This document shows positions 59,216-64,000 of a stretch of 64,000 bases of DNA, piece by piece. The position numbers and the translations under genes are program-made. Source of the DNA: Onchocerca volvulus (lineage: Eukaryota > Nematoda > Chromadorea > Rhabditida > Onchocercidae); assembly GCA_000499405.2 (NCBI GenBank), contig HG738138.1:15888554-15952553 (forward strand), read 5' to 3'. The notes under the pieces are model-generated. The model was not told where the DNA came from. It ran no database searches and worked only from the letters and a program-made list of their open reading frames with translations. How positions within the stretch are numbered: the stretch's first letter is position 1; the number at the start of each line of letters is the position of its first letter.

Positions 59216-59314
59216 AAAATGGTAGCAATTGTACCATAAGGAAATGGCAACAATGGTATCATGGAGAAATGGTAGCAACGTTACTATGAAGAAATAGAAA
59301 CAATGTTTACCATG
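59216..59314. repeat. Minisatellite, four 25-bp units
   Basis: Units start at 59216, 59241, 59266 and 59291, each about 25 bp, with consensus close to gaaatggtagcaatgtta followed by ccatgaa. Confidence 0.75.
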
Positions 59315-60623
59315 TTTTGTATATGTATACTGATTTGGTATTATATCGTAAATGATACCAATATTGATTTCCTTAATATCATGTAATATATCATATAATA
59401 CAAAAATGTCAACCATCTTGCAGAAATCATTTAAACTAATATCTGTGGAATTTTAGTAACCTCGGACAAATTATAATGAATATTGGTCCATAATTGTAGT
59501 AATATAGTAGTGCGATAGGAATCATTATTTGATATGAAAAAAATGTGAACAATAATTAAGACAATATTAAAATTTTAATGAATAATCTGGTCTTTATCTC
59601 ACAAATGTCACTAAGATGTCTTTTTCTAATCTCCTGAATTGTCTTTTTTTTTTGTTTTCCGAAATTCCTTAAGAACTCAGCAAAATGTAAGAAAAATTAT
59701 GCATGATAAGAATAGAAAATATTCAACGAATCTTCTTTCCCTCGCTCTTCCCTAACTCCCTATGCCTACTGTCCAATCAAATACCGTATAGATAAGCGTC
59801 CTTGAACGGGGAAAAACGATTCAATCCACTTTCCACATTCCATTCCTAATCATCATCACTAACGAAAGCAGTAAATAGCTTTAGTTACATTCCATTCGGT
59901 AAAATTAATTTTCACTTCATCTTAACATATCACTAAACGGACAGATTGATTCTGCATATCATAAACTATAGAAATCTGTAATTTTCAGGAAAATCATGTC
60001 ATTTGTATTCTCTACTATTATCGACTCGATGAGATACATGGAAATTCAATTTTGTTCAGTATTTTCAAAATTTCCTTACCAGGATTGACAATGTTTACTA
60101 TTTAGGGTTTTTTTTTTTCAATTAAAAAAAAAAAATACAAAAATAAAGCAGTATGTGTGGATTTCACAATACCTCTGCAAAATTTGACAGAACTATCCGT
60201 AATGTTTTCATTTTGGAAATATTTGAAATTTTTGAGTTAATTCTAATCACGTCTATATTCAGCTTTCTCTTTTTTTTTTTTTCTCGCTTTGTTTTTGGTA
60301 AATAGCGAAAAAATTCGGATGTTGAAACTATTAAATCAGCAAATTGACAACTTTTCAGTTTTTCTGCTTGAAGAAACCTTTGGTCGCTGATAGCACCTTT
60401 TTTTCCAGAACTCTTTTACGATATGGAGAATAATTTATCCAGCGAGAAATTTAACAGCATTAAAAAGTATTACGCACAATATTTTCTTATTTTTTCAATT
60501 TCTTTTGCATTTCTGAGATTAAATTTAAAAGCAACATGAATAAGGAAGGAAGCAAATTTATTAAAAAAAACTTAAAATTCAGAAATTCAATAAATGAATT
60601 TAACGTATGCAAATCAATAGACA

Positions 60624-63600
60624 TCAAATTAAATCTCTTTGCAGACCCATCAATCTTGCATGATCATTTAGTTCCACATCTTTTAGTGGCCGGTGAAGTC
60701 GTGCAGCCAACTAAAAATCAACAATTTTTTAAGAAAAAGTAGTGGTCTTCAATAAACAAAATTACTAAAATTATGCATTCCATAACTATACATGAGCCAA
60801 ATTTCTTGAAGGGAAGGAGAGAATTGTTCCTTTTCGTTATCAAAAAATGTAAATATAATAAACGGTATAAAAAGTGCCCTTCTTTTTCGCAATTATTTCG
60901 ATCCGTAAAGAAGGTCTGAATTACAGGAATGCTATTAAACAAAGCGAAAATGTGACATATTCCAAAAAGATAACGTGAAAGTGCAAAATGTGATTTCCGA
61001 GCAAACATTGCTTTGCTAACCGGTAATGAAAATCAGTCCTGATGTCCAGAAAACTTTTCATTTTAATTATATGAAAATTTTACTGAAAAGATGAAATCTG
61101 GGATGAAATCTTTTTTTCATAAATTTTAGCACTGATTATAAGAAAAACTAACTTCAATGGAATTCACATGCTTTACTTCCCAAGCTCGTCGAACAAATGA
61201 TGTCATCAAACATTTATGCAAACTTCCAATGCGACCAATTCGACCACATCGATGGACATAATCCGAAATTTGCCGCGGAAAATCGTAATTAATGATGTGC
61301 CTCAATTGAGGAAAGTCTAAACCTCTGCAATTCTCATAAATAAAAATTTTCAATAAATTTAGAAATAAGAGATTTGTATGGTTTCAAAATGTTTTCTTCA
61401 CTGAAATATTTTATAAGGGATTTGAAGTGACTGCGGTAGCTAACGTCTTCAAATTCGTTTTCTGCGTGCTTAAATCATGTGTTTGCACTGTGACTGCTAA
61501 GTATGAAAATATTTAAAGTTCAGAAATACCTGCTAGCGACATCTGTTGCTATAATAATACGTATTGTACCATTGTGTAATTCGTCAATTAATCGTTCAAT
61601 TCGACGACTGCCACGCAGAGAAGTGTGCTCAATACCCATTTCTCTTAATGAGCTTGATACCAAGTTTACATTTCTTAAATCCTGAAAAAAAAAAGACTTC
61701 AACATTTTGCGAAAAAATTACTTGCTCAGATATCAAAGATATTTAACAAAAAGAATTATATGATAACGGATCCTTTAATCTAACCTTGCAAAAGATTAAA
61801 GTTTGGCCACTTGGAAAAGAAAGTCCTTTTTGGAGTAACTCCTTCAATTTCTCTAGTTTGTCCATTTCCCTAATTCTGATGAAAGTTTGCTTTATGTGAG
61901 GCATAATGCGATGCAAGTTCTCAGTTTTGACACAGTACAAATATTCATAATCCACTATACTTTCAGCAATTCGTTGCAATCTTTCTGGGTATGTTGCGGA
62001 TGCGAACACCAGACGTACACCATCTCAAAAATTAAAAACGGCAAAATTGAGTTATTTAACTCGAAGATATGAATAAATCTTCGAGTTTCTAATGAAATAA
62101 TTTGAATATCTTTTGACTGCTTCGGTATTATGATATATTTTACGTATTTAAAGTATTATTAAATATCATTCTTACACAATCTAAATCAATTTCCACTACA
62201 AAGATTCCAAAAAAAACAAAATGATAAATTCTTCAACTTGTTTTTCAAGATATTGCGGATCTACAAAAGCAACTTCAAACCTGTAGCATTCTTATCGATC
62301 ACAGAATGTCGTAGTTTAAGAGGGCCAAGCAATCCAGTGATATTATTCAAAAAACTGTCATCGAGCAACATATCAGCTTCGTCCAAAACAATATATTGAA
62401 TATTAAAAGATGTGAAAAAATCGGGAAGAAAACTGGGTGTACTAACAAGGATATTCCAGTCCTGCAATCATAAAAATGGTATGTGACAGTGCACCATTAA
62501 ATTACATTTTGGCTTTAACAATCGCATGATTAGAGTTGCCGATGTTTTTTCACATTAGACCAACAAATTATTAACATTTCTTTCTTTTGTAAAATATATA
62601 CCTGTTTGGAACTATTTCCAGATTTAAAGGACATACCTCTTCGCTATTCAACTTTTCGCTTCGCCAATTCTCACTACCTCCAACAACTTTAATATCAGTT
62701 CCTTCGGCAAGTTTGCTGATCATGAGGGAAGTTTGCATCCGCAAAGCATGTGTAGGAACTAGGACAATGCCTATAAAAACGATACGAATTTGAAAAATAA
62801 ATAGAGTACTAATGAAATGAATTAATCTGTGATTATGATGCAAAATTCGGAAACACAAAAACATGCGAAAAAAATATGCAACATCTAATGATCTTTGTAT
62901 AAATTACCGATAACGATCGAAGTAAAATTTTCCTTTCATTTTTAAAATAATAATAGCATTGATTAAACTGAATAACGATAGGAACCTTTTGCGTGTCGAT
63001 CCACAGTACCCAATAAATTAGATAATAGTGGCGCAGCATATGCTAATGTTTTGCCTGAACCTGTTTCAGCAGCTATAAGAAGATGTGCATCACTTTTGAA
63101 GGCTCGAAATGCTCGATGCTGCAAATTTGGAAGAAATTAATTCCACTACAATAAAGAAAAACTGTCAAGCATTTACTAGACCGAGGTGATCATCTCAAAC
63201 AATTTCAAATAAATTTGGAATGAAATTATCAGAATATTTCAATTGATGACCGAATATACCTGTATGACTGTTGGCATCCGAAAACCAAATTTCCGAATAT
63301 TCTCGATGATCACTGGATCAAGTAGACTTACACTTTCATCCCAGGAAAACGATTCATCACGATTGAATGATGGATTCTAAAAATAAGCGATTCGTATACC
63401 GTTGATTGGTAACTTATTTGCAAATGTAAAATACAAAAACAACCACCGCTAAAAACAGAATGTTGCCACCACTGGACATCATCATTTCACAAAATTATAC
63501 GTAATAGAGTTTGATGAATATTATAATTTCTTACGTAAATCATAACATAAACAATACATTTGTTCCATATATCATATGGAAAAATTAAAATAATTAGAAA

Positions 63601-63850
63601 AATGAAATTCAAGAGATTTTACTGTTTCTTATCTTTCTTGGGTTAGGCATAGATGAATCGAAAAAAAGCAATGTTGAAAGAATAAGCACTACTAATTTGT
63701 CCATATGCAAGTATACCTTTTTCATAACTGGATGAATAGTAAACCAATCATTTTTATATTTGCTTTTTACCCAGTATTTGCTTACTAATTCTATATCACC
63801 TGGAGGATATCGCATATCTTCATAATGATTATATTCCTTCCTCGCGCAAT
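60624..63850 (-). CDS. DDX28-like DEAD-box RNA helicase (9 exons visible, 5' end outside window)
   Basis: Exons in gene order: 63850-63717, 63376-63260, 63118-62986, 62770-62637, 62461-62281, 62023-61785, 61681-61530, 61324-61153, 60710-60624; all phases agree and give about 448 residues ending in TGA. Helicase motifs in order: Q-motif Gln ([10 protein letters not shown]), motif I AETGSGKT, Ia [21 protein letters not shown] (ASATYP), [30 protein letters not shown]. The stretches [13 protein letters not shown] and [16 protein letters not shown] resemble DDX28, which is known to work in mitochondrial ribosome assembly; the mitochondrial role is inferred from the family. The first visible exon opens in phase 1, so at least one upstream exon is missing; a possible piece ends near 63926. 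Each motif except II/Ib is in its own small exon. Confidence 0.9.
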
Positions 63851-64000
63851 CTAGAAATAGCACTTATTGATATAGCTATAAATGGAAATTCTAAATTAAG
63901 GAAGTCACGAAAGAATGAGATATCATCAACAATGATATCATAAATTTTGCCTTCATCAGATCTGATTCAGATTTACTGAACTGAATTTCTATCAAACCGT
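63851..64000. other. Intron or upstream exon of the DDX28-like gene, cut by window edge
   Basis: On the minus strand an open phase-1 segment (about 63969-63927, DEGKIYDIIVDDI) ends at a possible donor (C before gtgact) that would fit the next exon in frame. It is too short to be sure. Confidence 0.25.

Larger units (their letters stand above)
54558..60623. other. Gene-free, simple-sequence-rich region between FERM-PTP and DDX28-like genes
   Basis: About 6 kb with no supported exon. It includes cryptic ATG/ATA/AAT-rich sequence (about 55740-56130), a 60-bp tandem repeat (57025-57325), a GA repeat (58317-58358), a TAA repeat (59002-59089) and a 25-bp minisatellite (59216-59314). The stretch 58480-58620 is much less AT-rich and could be the distal promoter or a 5' UTR exon of the phosphatase gene. 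At the right end an AATAAA (minus strand, 60557-60562) probably serves the helicase gene. Confidence 0.55.

Noticed and set aside
1..64000. CRISPR arrays, rRNA genes and tRNA genes
   Set aside because: I looked for direct-repeat/spacer patterns, rRNA-like GC-rich blocks and B-box motifs by eye and found none; a covariance-model scan would be needed to exclude small RNAs.

Overview
The window is AT-rich eukaryotic DNA with short, intron-split genes, long homopolymer T/A tracts and ATA/TAA microsatellites. Splice acceptors are mostly of the nematode TTTTCAG/TTTNAG type. The gene families, the absence of any bacterial operon layout, and two Wolbachia-like gene fragments inside an intron point to a nematode, most likely a filarial (Onchocercidae). 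The species cannot be fixed from the sequence.

Layout, left to right. A four-exon globin (+, 748-4754) is followed by about 4 kb without genes. A 13-exon long-chain acyl-CoA synthetase (+, 8714-16159) carries fragments of bacterial lgt and glyA, both antisense, in its first intron. Its later introns carry a near-perfect 25-bp hairpin and a degenerate minisatellite. A probable non-autonomous Helitron (16678-17272) comes next, then a small SMIM12-type membrane protein (+, 18130-19368). Three consecutive DNAJC4-like J-domain membrane proteins follow (+, 20392-21579, 25453-28065, 29967-31912), each with an intron at the same place just before the HPD motif. The SUMO-activating enzyme subunit UBA2 (+, 33606-38992, 13 exons) uses two GC-AG introns and has a duplicated exon end in its second intron.

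The right-hand part is on the minus strand. A large FERM/protein-tyrosine-phosphatase gene of the PTPN14/PTPN21 (Pez) type (41401-54530, about 23 exons) has lost the catalytic arginine and the WPD/WPE loop, so it should be a pseudophosphatase. About 6 kb of simple-sequence-rich DNA follows, then a DDX28-like DEAD-box helicase (60624-63850) whose 5' end lies outside the window.

The genes do not form one pathway. The clearest functional grouping is the tandem J-protein array; DDX28 and the possible presequences of two J proteins hint at mitochondria. All exon models are manual: they rest on reading-frame continuity, splice consensus and family resemblance recalled from memory, with no transcript or database support.
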